Part shown: positions 59,503-59,648 of the stretch, piece after piece
How the letters are laid out: the number at the start of each line of letters is the position of its first letter
Position numbering within the stretch: the stretch's first letter is position 1
Source: Halothiobacillus sp.
Lineage (GTDB): Bacteria > Pseudomonadota > Gammaproteobacteria > Halothiobacillales > Halothiobacillaceae
NCBI GenBank assembly: GCA_011389965.1
Contig: JAABTF010000009.1
Coordinates: 1-59,648, forward strand
DNA: 59,648 bases
Direction of reading: 5' to 3'
Made by a program: the position numbers and the translations under genes
Notes under the pieces: model-generated
Told to the model about the DNA's origin: nothing
The model's database searches: none
What the model saw: only the letters and a program-made list of their open reading frames with translations

Positions 59503-59555
59503 GGGAAGGTCTGCACGAATCCGCAGAAGCCTTGGCGAGTCGCGCAGACCTTCCC
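59503..59555. terminator. long inverted repeat after radA, possible terminator
   Basis: A perfect 12-bp inverted repeat, GGGAAGGTCTGC (59503-59514) with GCAGACCTTCCC (59544-59555), with a 29-base loop that can pair further. It starts ten bases after the radA stop. It is followed by TTGG rather than a T-run, so terminator activity is plausible but unproven; an operator for the next gene is the alternative. Confidence 0.5.
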
Positions 59556-59559
59556 TTGG

Positions 59560-59589
59560 TTGGTCGGACGGCCGGCCCACCCGTATAAT
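59560..59589 (+). promoter_or_regulatory. predicted sigma-70 promoter of the last, truncated gene
   Basis: A perfect TATAAT (59584-59589) is preceded, 18 bases upstream, by TTGGTC (59560-59565). It lies 27 bases before the ATG of the partial CDS at the window end and directly after the radA-side inverted repeat, so a new transcription unit begins here. Confidence 0.7.
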
Positions 59590-59615
59590 CGATTCCCCAA
59601 TTGACGAGGCGCGTT

Positions 59616-59648
59616 ATGGATTTCGACTCCATCCAACCCCAGATGATC
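59616..59648 (+). CDS. first 11 codons of a CDS cut by the window edge
   Basis: ATG 59616 follows GACGAGGCGCGTT (GAGG about seven bases upstream) and a good promoter. The visible residues are MDFDSIQPQMI. Too little is present to recognise a family. The gene forms its own transcription unit separate from radA. Confidence 0.5.
   Translation, partial: MDFDSIQPQMI

Noticed and set aside
57297-59636. 779-codon open frame antisense to the CorB-like gene and radA
   Set aside because: Same reasoning: it mirrors conserved coding sequence, is compositionally odd and has no motif.
1-59648. CRISPR arrays, tRNAs, rRNAs, insertion sequences or prophage genes
   Set aside because: No evenly spaced direct repeats, no cloverleaf candidates in the few intergenic gaps and no transposase, integrase or phage-like proteins were seen.

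Overview
The window is GC-rich, densely packed chromosomal DNA from a gammaproteobacterium. The clearest evidence is gene order. The pepP/ubiH/UPF0149 genes face the zapA-6S RNA-ygfA block, the rsmI-lpoA-yraN-SIS block is intact, and the flagellar export genes run into a chemotaxis operon arranged as in polar flagellates such as Vibrio and Pseudomonas. UbiH-type hydroxylases indicate ubiquinone respiration. I cannot name the genus; a Chromatiales-type lineage is a guess. I see no transposase, phage, plasmid, CRISPR, tRNA or rRNA signal. The only RNA gene found is 6S RNA.

Layout. 0-6.7 kb: an HcaT-like transporter and aroC on the minus strand; then an AMP-forming ligase with a PLP decarboxylase, of the kind described with exosortase loci, and a two-gene membrane/HD-GYP unit. 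6.8-13.5 kb: YqhA, an NDUFA9-like protein, HemY-type protoporphyrinogen oxidase, FxsA, CutA and a DsbD with a duplicated N-terminal domain. 13.6-16.9 kb: aroQ, accB, accC, prmA. 16.9-22.2 kb, minus strand: a K+ channel-like protein, two ubiquinone hydroxylases, PepP, UPF0149. 22.2-22.7 kb: a noncoding stretch with a 252-bp nested inverted-repeat element. 22.7-24.6 kb: a TIGR02449-like coiled coil, zapA, 6S RNA, ygfA, an EVE protein and a terminator. 24.6-31.1 kb: ilvA diverging from rpiA, then a retropepsin-like protein, an inactive transglutaminase/7TM protein and a RimK-like ATP-grasp ligase, then aroE.

31.1-49.2 kb is one minus-strand block transcribed from high to low coordinates: fliL M N O P Q R, flhB A F, fleN, fliA, then cheY Z A B, parC, parP, cheW and a DUF2802 gene. 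A sigma-54-like promoter precedes fliL and a sigma-28-like promoter precedes cheY. This fits a cascade in which sigma-54 starts the export/switch genes and FliA then drives chemotaxis. FlhF, FleN, ParC and ParP together predict a polar flagellum with pole-anchored chemoreceptor arrays. cheR and receptor genes are not in the window.

49.4-59.6 kb: a diguanylate cyclase, rsmI, lpoA, yraN, a degenerate DiaA/GmhA-like SIS protein, a GlcD-type FAD oxidase, a YpjD/CcsA-like membrane protein, a CorB/YfjD-like CNNM protein, radA, and the first codons of another gene.

Most of this is core genome. The best candidate for a poorly understood system is the retropepsin / inactive-transglutaminase-7TM / ATP-grasp trio at 26,989-30,183. 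After it come the ligase-decarboxylase pair, the SIS protein that has lost its phosphosugar loops, the DsbD domain duplication, repeated docking-like motifs in CheA, and the nested inverted-repeat element.
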